A stretch of 64,000 nt of DNA from Hemerocallis citrina (lineage: Eukaryota > Streptophyta > Magnoliopsida > Asparagales > Asphodelaceae): the NCBI GenBank assembly GCA_017893485.1, contig CM030364.1, positions 205,739,327 to 205,803,326 of the forward strand, in the 5' to 3' direction. The notes under the pieces are model-generated. The model was not told the DNA's origin. It searched no databases and was given only the letters and a program-made list of their open reading frames with translations. Both the position numbers and the translations under genes were made by a program. Positions within the stretch are counted from its first letter, which is position 1. Each line of letters starts with the position of its first letter. Positions 47,761-59,395 of this stretch are shown here, piece by piece.

Positions 47761-49290
47761 GTCTCGTTCGTCTTCTACTTGGTGAGTTAAATATTTGACC
47801 CACTTTTTGTTCTCATTCATCAAATTGTCAATTATGGTATATTTATACTTTTGGAACTCTTCTATTTCTTATATACTTTATGTTCGATCTCGGTCGTTGG
47901 ATTCGCCTGATCTGCATTTTGATCACCATCTTGATCAACGAGATCCGTGCCCGGTCGTGATCATCGTGATTGTTTGCTCGTCGCCGTGTCGCCGGGATTT
48001 CGATCCCGTTATTCTCAATATATCGGACCTAACGTCGTCATAAAGGCAAGTCATTTTTTATCGAATATTTATGGTATCATATTCGAGATTTTACTGAATT
48101 CCACAAGTAGATCCATGTTGAATATAGTATAATGTTTTTGTCATCTATCGTTGGGATACCACGGATTTACACGAGCGAATCCAAGTAGTAGTCTTGACTT
48201 CGTGTCTTCTTTTTGCTCTAATGTATAGGGATCTTACATGCACCCATGTAGTTCGTTATTGAATATAAGAATAGGGAATTATTATTATATTTCATTTCAT
48301 GACATTAAACACAACTAATGTAGATTGTATTTTGGGGTTGATTGTTCTTGTGATTGATAATGATAAATTAGTTGAGTGTAATTAGTAGAGTTATAGACAT
48401 TATATATATATCTTAATATCGTGTTCACATAGGAATGACTTGCTGTGATTTATGATTGTTAAGCCCCAATTCATCGTTCTTAACATTTTAATCGTTTTAT
48501 TCAAAAAGAACATGTTGACACCCGGAAAATTTACGCCAACCTGAACCTTGTCGTACTGTTTCAACCTAGATAATGTCATTAAAATCAGTCATTTCCTGAA
48601 TATGAAACGTAGCCCTAAGTGTCTAGATGTCAATAACATCCAGAATTTTCAAATTCCGACTTGTTTTCCCTGAGTTATGACCCTTTTGCTACTGCTGCGC
48701 TGTGATTTCAGATTCATGTACATACCATGTTAGGCTGATAAATTAAGTAAACTAATGATCAAATATTGCCATGATAAATTCCATATTGGTAGATAACATG
48801 CTTAGGGTAATAAAAATTATTTTTACTGATTTTTACAATGATTATTTACTGCCCTTACAACTTAAACTAGTCAACACCGATAACCAGACAGAAACTAAAA
48901 TCTGTAAAGAACACTGAATTTCACCTAGCTACTGTTGTCGGAATATAGACTTTAAATATGCGTTGGAACCGGGTAGGAGTCTAGTTTCAAGAACTTCTGA
49001 CAGACCCGTATTTTCTATCCTGTAACAACGGAAATTCTGATTTTGGTACAGCAACCTACTGCTGTCCAGAGTTGGGTTCCTATGTTTCATAATTTGGAAT
49101 TGAATCTATAATGTTATAATTGGTGCATTTAATTTTATAGAGTATATTGCATGATCTTAGGGTTGTTTTGTCTTCTTTCTAGTGTTCCTTATTAATCGCA
49201 TGATTGTATGTTAATTGAATAAAGAATGTTAATCAAGCCGGGATTAAGGGTTGACTACGGTAGTTGACAATATAGCGACTGTACTCAGAT

Positions 49291-49445
49291 GATGGCCAGT
49301 GATTATTATTGTTATCGGCATCGTGTAAGAAATTACACATGTCCAATGTTTTACCGTTTCGTGTAAGAAATTACACATGTCCAGTGTTTTATCGTTATCG
49401 GCATCGTGTAAGAAATTACACATGTCCAGTGCTATTACCGTTATC
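49291..49445 (+). repeat. ~55-bp repeat, three copies, in LTR
   Basis: GTGTAAGAAATTACACATGTCC, with flanking TTATCGGCATC, recurs three times. The core GTGTAA...TTACAC is a short hairpin. The same set is at 55148-55300. Confidence 0.88.
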
Positions 49446-50179
49446 GTCATCATACCCAGTACATGAACTATAAAATCTACCATCTTAGTCTAAAAGAAAT
49501 TGATTGTATGCATGGAACTTGTGGTATGGCACACATGTGACACAGTAGTACGTACATTAGCTAGAATTAAAAATGAATAATAGACTTAAGACTTTCATCA
49601 CATTGTCATTGCATATTGTTATCTTTAATGAACAGTGTTATCGTCAATGTTACCATTATTGTTATTCTTTATCGTTACCGTGATAAATCATCGTTATTGC
49701 ATATTGTACTGTTATCGCTTTGTCACTGTTCAACAATATTGATTTCATCGTTCATTGAATTCATTGCTATACCGCCATTGTTATTGTTTCTCTGTTTCTC
49801 TACTTGCATGTCCACGACTTACTCTAAGGACATTTTCTTTTCTACTCTAGTTGATCCAGTTACAGGTGAACAAGGAGAATTGCCCGGATGCATTGGTGAG
49901 CAGTTCTTCTAGGATTGGAGCATGAGCCTCTTGAGCTATTTGGTAAGTTCTTATATTTCAGATGTTGGGTTATTTTTATGTTGGTTATTTTTATGCTTAA
50001 ATTCCAATGTTGTTATTTATGTGATTATTCTTTCATTGCATGTGTGGTTGTATTACTTCTTGTATTATATTGTTGAGTTGAATTGATGACAGCCTATGAA
50101 TGACGCAAGTCAATCGCTGGGTCATGTCACGTGTTTGCATTCCGTATTTTTGAAAAACGGGGCGTGACAAGGTTTTTAG

Positions 50180-50192
50180 TGGTATCAGAGCC
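50180..50192 (+). other. Primer-binding site for initiator tRNA-Met
   Basis: TGGTATCAGAGCC starts 10 bp after the 5' LTR end and matches the complement of the plant initiator tRNA-Met 3' end exactly. Confidence 0.92.
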
Positions 50193-50822
50193 AGGTTTGA
50201 CTCTAACTAGTTTGGGGTTGGACCCTGATTAGTTAGATTAAACAGGTTTGACTCAACAATATGTACAACACGCGTGAATCACATGAATAATTGATAACCA
50301 ACATATATCTGGATTCCAACATTTTTGACACACTTTTTGATTTCTTCATATTCAGTTCCTTCATTTCTTAGTTGTTTCGTCCCTTCCATTCATTCACATT
50401 TATTGATTCCTTACTTGGTATAATTTTATTCTTTGTGCCCATATTCCTTTGATTCTGGAGTTGTCCATTCTTTTCTTCCAGCTTGATTCGTCGATCGGCA
50501 TCGGTGGATCTTTAACGACATGGTAGAGGCTTATTTAATTTCTACATTATTGTATATTTTTATGATATATTTATTGTGTAAATTTGCTACACTGCATATT
50601 TATTGTTTCATTCACATTTGCATTGTGCTTATGCATGTATTTCATTCCGTTTTTCTCCCTACTTTTATAAATCATTTTGACAACTACTATTTTGTACTAT
50701 TGTGTTTGATAATTATAACCTATACATATTGATATTTCATTGTGTGACTTTCAACTCCATTTTTTACTTTTCTACTATTTTTATATCACGAATTTCAAAA
50801 TATAACATCATACTTAAATTAA
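50193..50822 (+). other. Internal noncoding region of non-autonomous element
   Basis: No ORF of note. The segment 50446-50525 (TTTGATTCTGGAGTTGTCC ... AACGACATGG) has a diverged copy at 52245-52320, just before the tRNA-like segment. Confidence 0.6.
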
Positions 50823-51083
50823 ATGTCCCATATCCCTGTTCATATGGAAGGTTACATCTTTCATTTCACCATTTCGGTGCAACCTAATGTCAAGATGGCT
50901 AATATGCAACATGATTTCAATGGAGGCAAATTACAGCTGGATGTCGGGAAGGCAAAATATGTAACCGAATATCCAGACGGCAACCTGCAACCTGATGTCG
51001 TGAAGGCAAACATGCAACTTGATGTTAAGGAGGCAAGATTTTCTACCTATTTGCTAATTGATATTTCAAGACTTTTTATATAA
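50823..51083 (+). CDS. Small unrecognised ORF with internal repeats
   Basis: 86 codons from ATG 50823. The middle holds three imperfect peptide repeats (KLQLDVGKA, NLQPDVVKA, NMQLDVKEA) that reflect a DNA repeat of 33-54 bp. It is not similar to any gag or pol family known to me and lies in the position where gag would be. It may be noncoding. Confidence 0.25.
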   Translation: MSHIPVHMEGYIFHFTISVQPNVKMANMQHDFNGGKLQLDVGKAKYVTEYPDGNLQPDVVKANMQLDVKEARFSTYLLIDISRLFI

Positions 51084-51429
51084 TGAAACTGATAGTAAAG
51101 ATATATTTTCTTTATGACATTTTGTTTATACAATTACACTTTATATTTCATACAATTTGAACTAGTATAGTTGATTTTTTTTCTTCTCTATTTTGTGTTT
51201 ACAAATTCATTTTTCTCCTACCTATTTTCTCTTTATAATTATTTTTTCCGAATACTTTCTATATTTCGATTATTATTTGTCTTCTGTAGAAATGTTTCTC
51301 AACAAAGATTTTGTTATTTCGCATAATGGTGCACTTTGACTTCACTTCCATTTTTGATCGACTATATATATATTCATGTTAATTTATTTAGTTGATAAGC
51401 CAAATTCTTATTTTGTTGTATAAATTTTT

Positions 51430-52135
51430 TGTTGCTAATATTATTATTATTGCTATTGTTTTCGTTACTATTATTGGTATTGTTATTATTATTGTTATTA
51501 CTATTGCTGTTACTATTATTATTTCCATTATCTTTATTGTTATTATTTTTATTATATTGTTACTTTTTTTTATTATTATTGATATTATTATTATTATTGC
51601 TATTATCATTATTATTATTATTATTATCGTTATTATTTTTAATGCTATTATTATTATTATTATTATTATTATTGCATTATTTTCATGAATGTCTTGAATC
51701 CCATTCTGTCATGTATGTATTAGCATGATCATCAGTATTGTTAATATTTTATTTTATTATATTATTATTACCAGTATGATTATGATAATTTTGATTATTG
51801 TTATTACTATTATTTTTAATATTATTGTTATCATTACCTTTATTATTATTGTTATCATTATTTTTTTATTATCGTCGTTATGATTACTTTTATTATTATT
51901 TTTATTATAATTTTATTATTATGGTTATTATTACTTGTATCATTATTGTTACTATTATTTTTAATATTAATGTTATTATTATTTTTATTATTATTGATAT
52001 TATTATCTTTATTATTAATATGTGTTGTTATCATTATTGTTACTATTATTATTTCTATTATTGTTATTATTATTCTATTATTATTGATATTATTATTTTT
52101 ATTGTTAATATTTGTTGATATTATTATTTTTGTTA
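51430..52135. repeat. 700-bp TTA/TTG low-complexity block
   Basis: Nearly the whole stretch consists of ATT-type trinucleotides with scattered changes, interrupted near 51680-51740. It is open in several frames only because of composition. Confidence 0.93.
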
Positions 52136-52337
52136 AAACCCTTTAGTTTTGATCTATAGCATATCTTTTAAATATTAAAATTGAGGCCAACTTTATATTC
52201 ATTTTGCATTATTTATTTATATCTATCTTGAGCCCATACTCTCATTGATTCTGGTGTCTCATTCTTGTCTTCTTACTCGGTTCGTCGATTGGTGTCATGT
52301 GGCCTACAGCGACATGTATGTTGCTTGGGATATCACC

Positions 52338-52392
52338 ATCGGAGTAGCGCAGCAGAAGCGAGGTGGGCCCATAACCCACAGGTCCCAGGATC
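52338..52392 (+). other. Captured 5' part of initiator tRNA-Met
   Basis: 55 nt match plant initiator tRNA-Met from nucleotide 1 to about 56 with four mismatches. The anticodon loop segment GGGCCCATAACCC is intact and GGTCCCAGGATC ends the match. The 3' part (T-loop end, acceptor strand) is missing, so it cannot be a working tRNA. It lies on the same strand as the element RNA, 536 bp before the 3' LTR. Confidence 0.85.
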
Positions 52393-52928
52393 CCCTTGTT
52401 GCTTCCAGTTCTTTGTATTGTTTGCTTTCCTCTATTCCTCGCATTCGTCCTCATCCGTTGACTCATTACTTGGTTCAACTCTTTCTTGTCCATCATTTCT
52501 TCGATTCGAGCTCTATCTATTTCTTCATCTTCTTGCTTTGTTATCTTGCAAGTTTTGTGTTGTTTCTTCTTCATTTTTTATACCAGCTACTTCTTTCTTG
52601 CATTCCATTCTTCCATCATGTACTCATTCATTATTTGATTCAATTCTTCCCTATCCATTCTCTCTCCGATTCCAGCTCTACCTCTACTCCTTTATTCTTG
52701 CTTTGTTATCTTATATCATTTCCTTCCTTTTGATACTGTTTATTTTCTTTTCTGCATTCTGCCTGACATCGTTGTTATCCATTTCCTTCTTATCCTGTTG
52801 TTGCCACCAATTTGACCTTTCTTTTGGATCCATTATTTGTTACCCTCCCCTAAGTTGCTTTTACCCTGTCCTATGTACCGCCTAAGCAAATTTTAAGGAC
52901 GAAATTTTGTTGTAAGGTGGGTATGATT
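52393..52928 (+). other. Pyrimidine-rich internal end and polypurine tract
   Basis: T/C-rich, with overlapping frames caused by composition. It ends with AAGGACGAAATTTTGTTG and GTAAGGTGGGTATGATT before the 3' LTR, the Tekay-type priming region. Confidence 0.6.
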
Positions 52929-55900
52929 TGTAACCCCTGTTTTCCCAAAAACGTATTTTCTGTATTTAAAATTTTCGCAAATTATTTTTTTCGGATTTTC
53001 AAATTCTTTTGTCAAGATGTATTCTTGACTCTTCTATTAAAATCTATTTTCGATCAATAATTTTAATTGTAACTATTTTCTATGATTTTATATTGAAATA
53101 CAATTCCTATTTTTGTTATTATTACTCTTATCATTATTATTAATGTTATTATTGTTATTATTATTATTAATTTTGGCTGGTTATTGAAAATCCATTTCTA
53201 TGTGCTAATTGTATTTGTATCTATTTTAAATAAACTTTATAGTGTAATGAAAATTACTTTTTTTATATAGATCAAATTTTATCTAATATTTTCTATTGGA
53301 TTTAATAATCCTAAAACCCTATTGGATTTTCTTTAAAACCCATTATCCATACCCATTTATCCTATTCTAACCCATACCCATTATCTCACCCTAACCCAAA
53401 CCCGTCACCTAACTCTAAACCCTAAACATACCCCATATATATACTCATTTACCAATTTTTCATCTTCAACCCTTGCAGCCGCCAACTCTTCACCTTCCCC
53501 CCTCTCTCTCTCTCCCTTCCCGTCTCCTGCACTTCGCCCCTGCACGCCACCGCATCGCACCCCAGAGCGCCCTACCCCCGTGTGCCTCCCGATCTCTCCC
53601 TCGCCCCTGGTGGTGCCACCCTGTCACGACACCAACAGCCGCCCTGCTCTCCCCCTCGCGATGCCCTAGAGCGCCGCCCTCGGCAGCCCCATGCTGTCTC
53701 CCTTCCTTGCTGTGCCCTCCGACGACAGCCGTATCACGCTACTCTTTCCCCGATGCCAGCGAAACCTTCGCCCCAGCACTGCACCAGCCACCTCTGCCGT
53801 GTACTCTTGCAGTCGCCACTGCAGTGCCGGTCTCCCTTCTTCTCCCGACGATGCAGCGAGTGCAACACTGTCTCCCCTGTCGTCAACAGCCCAGCCGACG
53901 CTACCCCTGCCTGGCCCTACCTCCTCCCGAGCGGTGCCAACAGCGCAGCTACCCTGCGGTGTTTCCCTCCGCAGCGACCGTCAAACAACAACCCCTCCTC
54001 TATTCTTAGGCTGATCACCATCGAGTAATCTCGGCCGTCGATCTCCTCTTGATCATCTCGATCTTGATTTAGACCGTCTGATCAGATCATCACCATCATC
54101 AGCATCTTTTGATCAACAACCATCTGATCCTCCATTTGATCATCACCAAGCTACTGGATCTAGGCCATCCAATTGTTGATCATCACGATCGTGATCATCG
54201 TCTCCATCATCATTAAGATCTTGATCTCGACCGTAGGATCTCTTTTGATCATCACAATTGCGATCATCATCTTGGTCTTGATCTTGATCGTGATCTTCGA
54301 TCTCAGCCGTCCGATCTTGATCTTGGTTTTAACATTTTAATCGTTTTATTCTAAAAGAACATGTTGACACCCGAAAAATTTACGCCAACCTGAACCTTGT
54401 CGTGCTATTTCAACCAAGATAATGTCATTAAAATCAGTCACTTCCTGAATATGAAACGTAGCTCTAAGTGTCTAGATGTCAATAACATCCAGAATTTTCA
54501 AATTCCGACTTGTTTTGCCTGAGTTATGCCTTTTGCTACTGCTGCGCTATGATTTCAGATTCATGTACATACCATGTTAGGCTGATAAAATAGTGAACTA
54601 ATGATCAAATATTGCCATGATCAATTCAAGATTGGTAGATAACATGTTTAGGGTAATGAAAATTATTTTTACTGATTTTTACAATGATTATTTACTGCAC
54701 TTACAACTGAAACTAGTTAACACCGATAACCAGACAGAAACTAAAATCTGTAAAGGACACTGAATTTCACCTAGCTACTGTTGTCGGAATATGGACTTTA
54801 AATATGCGTTGGAACCGGGCAGGAGTCTAGTTTCAAGAACTTCTGACAGACCTGCATTTTCTATCCTGTAGCAACGGAAATTCTAATTTTGGTACAACAA
54901 CCTACTACTGTCCATAATTGGGTTCCCATGTTTCACAATATGGAATTGAATCTATAATGTTATAATTGGTGCATTTAATTTCATAGAGTATATTGCACGA
55001 TCTTAGGGTTATTTTGTCATCTTTCTAGTGTCCCTTATTAATCGCATGATTGTATGTTAATTGAATAAAGAATGTTAATCAAGCCGGGATTAAGGGTTGA
55101 CTAGGGTAGTTGATAATATAGCAACTGTACTCGGATGATGGCCAGTGATTATTATTGTTATCGGCATCGTGTAAGAAATTACACATGTCCAGTGTTTTAC
55201 CGTTATCGACATCGTGTAAAAAATTACACATGTCCAGTGTTTTATCGTTATCGGCATCGTGTAAGAAATTACACATATCCAGTGTTATTACCGTTATCGT
55301 CATCATACCCAGTACATGAACTATAAAATCTACCATCTAAGTCTAAACGAAATTGATTGTATGCATGGAACCTGTGGTACAGCACACATGTGACACAGTA
55401 GTACGTGCATTAGCTAGAATTAAAAATGAATAATAGACTTAAGACTTTCATCACATTGTCATTGCATATTGTTATCTTTAATGAACAGTGTTATCGTCAA
55501 TGTTACCATTATTGTTATTCTTTATCGTTATCGTGATAAATCATCGTTATTGCATATTGTACTGTTATCGCTTTGTCACTGTTCAACAATATTGATTTCA
55601 TCGTTCATTGAATTCATTGCTATACCGCCATTGTTATTGTTTCTCTGTTTCTTTACTTGCATGTCCACGACTTACTCTAAGGACCTTTTCTTTTCTACTC
55701 TAGTTGATCCAGTTACAGGTGAACAAGGAGAATTGCTAGGAGGCATTGGTGAGCAGTTTTTCTAGGATTGGAGCATGAGCCTCTCGAGCTATTTGGTGAG
55801 TCCTTATATTCCAGATGTTGGGTTATTTTTATGTTGATTATTTTTATGTTTAATATCAATGTTGTTATTTATTTGATTATTCTTTCATTGCATGCGTGGT

Positions 55901-56021
55901 TGTAATACTTCTTGTTTTATATTGTTGAGTTGAATCGATGACAGCCTATGAATAACGCAAGTCATTCGCTTGGCCATGTCACCTGCTTGCATTCCGTATT
56001 TTTGGGAAGCGGGGCGTGATA
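52929..56021 (+). repeat. 3' LTR of non-autonomous element, 3093 bp
   Basis: TGTAACCCCTGTTTTCCC to CGGGGCGTGATA; the terminal CA has become TA. Compared with the 5' LTR it lacks about 0.7 kb after the GATC-dense block (junction near 54325). The short ORFs at 53473-54028 lie in the C-rich block shared with the 5' LTR. Confidence 0.92.
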
Positions 56022-57588
56022 ACCACTTTCTCAGATTCCAAAAGGAATTCCGAATTCCTGACCTCGAACATACGCAAACAATTACCAAAATACAGATTTT
56101 CAATAAAAAGATGAAATTTCTGTAACTTGTAACTTTTGCTCTTTTTTTTTGGAATCTATCGAAACTAGACAACTTGAAAAGGTGGGAATATCTACTACAA
56201 TTTTCTAGTTGACAACTTTCTCAGATTCCTGAAGGAATTCCAAATTCCTAACCCTCGAACATATGCAAATAGTTACCAAACTACCGATTTTCAATAAAAA
56301 GATGAAACTTCATTGTAACTTTTGTTCTACTCGTCGGAATTTAACGAAACTGGACAATTTAAAAAGGTGGGAACATTTACTAAAACTTCCCAGTTGACCA
56401 CTTTCTCAGATTTCAGAAGGAATTCCAAATTCCTGACCTCGAACATATGCAAACAATTGCCAAACTACAGATTTTCAATAAAAAGATGAAACTTCTGTAG
56501 CTTGTAACTTTTGCTCTACTTATTGGAATCTAACGAAACTGGACAATTTGAAAAGGTGGGAACATCTACTAAAACTTTCCAGTTGACTGCTTTCTCAGAT
56601 TCCAGAAGGAATTCCAAATTCCTGACCTCGAACATATGCAAACAATTACCAAAGTACAGATTTTTGATAAAAAGATGAAACTTCTGTAGCTTGTAACTTT
56701 TGCTCTACTCGTCGGAATCTAACAAAATTGGACAATTTGAAAAGATGTGAACATCTACTAAAACTTTCCAGTTCACCAATTTCTCAGATTCCATAAGGAA
56801 CTCGAAGTTCCTACCCAACGAACACACTCAAATGGTAACAAAATAGCAGATTTGATAAAGGAAAACTGAAACTTTGAAAGCCTATAATTTTTGTTCCACT
56901 TAACGAAATTTAACCCAAGAGGAAAATTTGGAAATGTGAGAACGTCTACTACAACTTCCTAGTTGGTCGGCTCCTCCGATTCAACGAGTAAGACACTCAA
57001 CAACTATAAGGAAACAAGATAGATACAATTCCAACCCACCAAATACACAACCAAGCTAAAAACTTTCAAAGCCCATAACTTCTACTCCGCATATCGAAAT
57101 TTAACCCGAAAGGTCAATTTGGAAAGGGGAGAGTCTCTAATACAACTCCCTAGTTGGTCCGAACCTCAGATTCAACCAGTAAGACACTCTAAAATATCAA
57201 AGAAGCAAAACAGCAAGTATCTAGTCAAGACAGCAAGTTGTTGTACTTTGCAACGGCATAACTCCTACTCCGTTTATCAGAATTTAACCCGAGAAGTCAA
57301 TTCGGAAAGGGAAGAATGTCTACTAAGACTCTCTAGTTGGTCGGCTTCTCAGATTCATCCAGTAAGAGGCTCAAAAATCAAGGACAAGTCCAACAGCAAG
57401 CACACTCAGCTCAAGCTGGCTGCTGCTTCTTCCAAATACCATAATTCCTACTTCGCTTATCGGAATCTAGCCTGAGAGGTCAATTTGGAATGGTGAGGAT
57501 CTCTTCTACAACTCCCTAGTTGGCCCAAACATCAGATTCATCAAGTAAAACCATAAAAAATGACAAAGAATCAAAACAGCAAGCATCC
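56022..57588. repeat. ~185-bp satellite array inside long LTR
   Basis: The landmark AGTTG/AGTTC follows at 56207, 56392, 56581, 56770, 56961, 57152, 57335 and 57518: spacing 183-191 bp. Units share CTCAGATTC, GAAACTTC/AACTTTTGCTC, GGAATYTAACG and a GGTGGGAACATCTACTA block. The array continues left of 46358 and right of 60921. No ORF of note. Confidence 0.92.
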
Positions 57589-58219
57589 TGTAACGCCCCG
57601 AATCCCAAATACACTGAATTCGAGATGTTCTACAGGATCTTTCCACTTCCTTTGGTATAATTTTACAAGGAAATTTGAACTTTTCATTTTACATCAGAGT
57701 TTATATAAATTCATTACAATTTACACTGCACAGCGGAAGTAAAATTACAACATTTACATGAATGTACAACAACATTGAATAATCTTTAAGCATCTGTTCC
57801 TCTTTAACCTTTATCATGTCACTTACCTGCATATAAGACTGTGGGTACGTCAGTTTATTCAACCGACGATCATTATACATGGCCATCCTCTCTATGCCGG
57901 AAATAATATAACTTATTTTCCATATTTAGCAAACACAAACTTGTCACATGTCAAACTAAAGGGACTACCCTATTGATGTCGTGTTATGATTGTGCACTTA
58001 GTCCTTAATGCAGTTATTTATATTACATGACACTAATGCGCACTTGTTCGGATTCTATGCATCCCATATTACATAGGTCCGAAGGCAAGCCTCTTAATCA
58101 TTCTTCATCTTTGTAGGGTTCAATCCTTCACCATGACTTAATCTACTACTGTAATTACGGTAGGTATCTTAGATGATCTATGAGTACAAGCACGTGTACA
58201 GAAAATCTGGAGGAGAATC

Positions 58220-58385
58220 CCACATCATGTCACGACGCATCGTGAAGACAGCCTGTGGCAATTCAGCCTCCTTCATGGCACACGATCCTCTTGCAGTCAC
58301 CAAACATCCCATAAGCGTCGCCACCGGGACGGTACCCTGGAGCAGTATCCACGTCATGTCACGACGCATCGTGAAGACAGCCTGT
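58220..58385. repeat. 39-bp direct repeat inside solo LTR
   Basis: ATGTCACGACGCATCGTGAAGACAGCCTGTG with short flanks occurs at 58220-58258 and 58347-58385. The core CACGACGCATCGTG is a palindrome. Confidence 0.88.
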
Positions 58386-59172
58386 GAATACTCTCACGCC
58401 GCCAATCCAATGGCCCTCATACTCATATTTTTCTCCTACTTTCATCACGTCTCCACTATGTACTAATCCTTAGTTTTTATCAGAATCATAAACAAAATCA
58501 AAGCTCTAGAGTTAGCCTCTCCACTAAACCGGACTTATTCATTCATTCGAATATGACCAACCTTGGTATTTCCTTTCAATTTTCATTTCATTTCTTTCCA
58601 AATGTCGGGGGAGACTTAGCTACTCTTTTGTTTCAATTTCAATTCAAATTTTCAATATTGAGCATTTCCACTCACAAGTTCATATGTTGAGTTATCATAC
58701 TCAAATAGCATTTCTCTTTTCCAATCATGATTTCTAAATTGTTCAATAGTCCATAATTATACATTTAATTCAACTATTCATCATGTAACTCATGAAATGT
58801 TATTTTCACATAAAACCCACATCACTAATTATTCAATCAAAGGTAAACATTTACACTTCATAATTTCCACACTATTCTCAAATGAGAATAATTTGCATCA
58901 CATCACAAAATATAATTTCTTCTTACCACATTAATTTTCTAATCCTTCATTTCAAATTCTTTTTGCAAGATATAATTTCACAACAATATAAATATAGAAC
59001 CATAGTTCTATTTACACATTTTATTCTCAAATCATATTTTATTTCATACAAATAATCCCCAAATTATTTTTCTTAAGTCCTACATATTTTTAGAAGAATA
59101 ATCATATTTTTGCACAATTTTTTGATCACCAAAACGTTAAAAAATAAGTTTTTCCAATCTTGCCGAGGGCAA

Positions 59173-59395
59173 GATTCGAACCCAGAACCACAGAGAACAC
59201 AGCCGAAGGCACAAGCCACTAGGCCATTTGTGCCAGCGGTATAAAAGGAAGGCAGAGAGTATTTAATGCTCTCGGTCGCTGATTCTTATACTTTAAAAAT
59301 TCATGAAACAAAATATAGTGCCACAGGGATTCGAACCCGCAACCTTAGGCCGAAAGCCACTGTAGCAATCCGAGCCATCCCGACCATTTGAGCTC
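59173..59395 (-). other. Two tRNA-like (pol III box) segments in solo LTR
   Basis: First: A box TGGCCTAGTGG (59226-59216, minus) and B box GGTTCGAATC (59182-59173). Second: B box GGTTCGAATCC (59337-59327, minus) with a weaker A box near 59375. A related segment lies at 7640-7735. These are tRNA-derived, not tRNA genes, since no complete cloverleaf is evident. Confidence 0.5.

Larger units (their letters stand above)
46358..50169 (+). repeat. 5' LTR of non-autonomous element, 3812 bp
   Basis: TGTAACTGCTGTTTTCCC to CGGGGCGTGACA. In order it holds a (TTA)n patch near 46545-46605, a promoter-like TATATATA near 46885, a C-rich block (46920-47450), a GATC-dense block (47477-47760), about 0.7 kb absent from the 3' LTR, and a three-copy ~55-bp repeat near 49291-49445. 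Short frames in the C-rich block are not credible genes. Confidence 0.92.
46358..56021 (+). mobile_element. Non-autonomous Tekay-like element (LARD type), TSD ACCAC
   Basis: Two long LTRs (3812 and 3093 bp) flank a 2.76-kb internal region without any gag or pol. ACCAC is duplicated at 46353-46357 and 56022-56026. A PBS for initiator tRNA-Met and a Tekay-style 3' end (TTAAGGACGAAATTTTGTTG before the 3' LTR) are present. The design fits a large retrotransposon derivative that would move only with proteins from another element. The internal region holds a TTA-type low-complexity block and a piece of initiator tRNA-Met. Confidence 0.92.

Noticed and set aside
51392..52146. Hydrophobic 'membrane protein' ORFs rich in Ile and Leu
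   Set aside because: Produced by the TTA/ATT low-complexity block in every frame.
52338..52392. Functional initiator tRNA-Met gene
   Set aside because: The T-loop end and acceptor strand are missing, so no cloverleaf can form.
52245..52885. Two overlapping ORFs of 162 and 206 codons
   Set aside because: T/C-rich composition opens both frames; they cross the tRNA fragment and show no known domain.
53473..54028. 178-codon proline/serine/arginine-rich ORF, also short ORFs at 46981-47380
   Set aside because: Same C-rich LTR block in both LTRs, with different frames open in each copy, so not conserved as protein.
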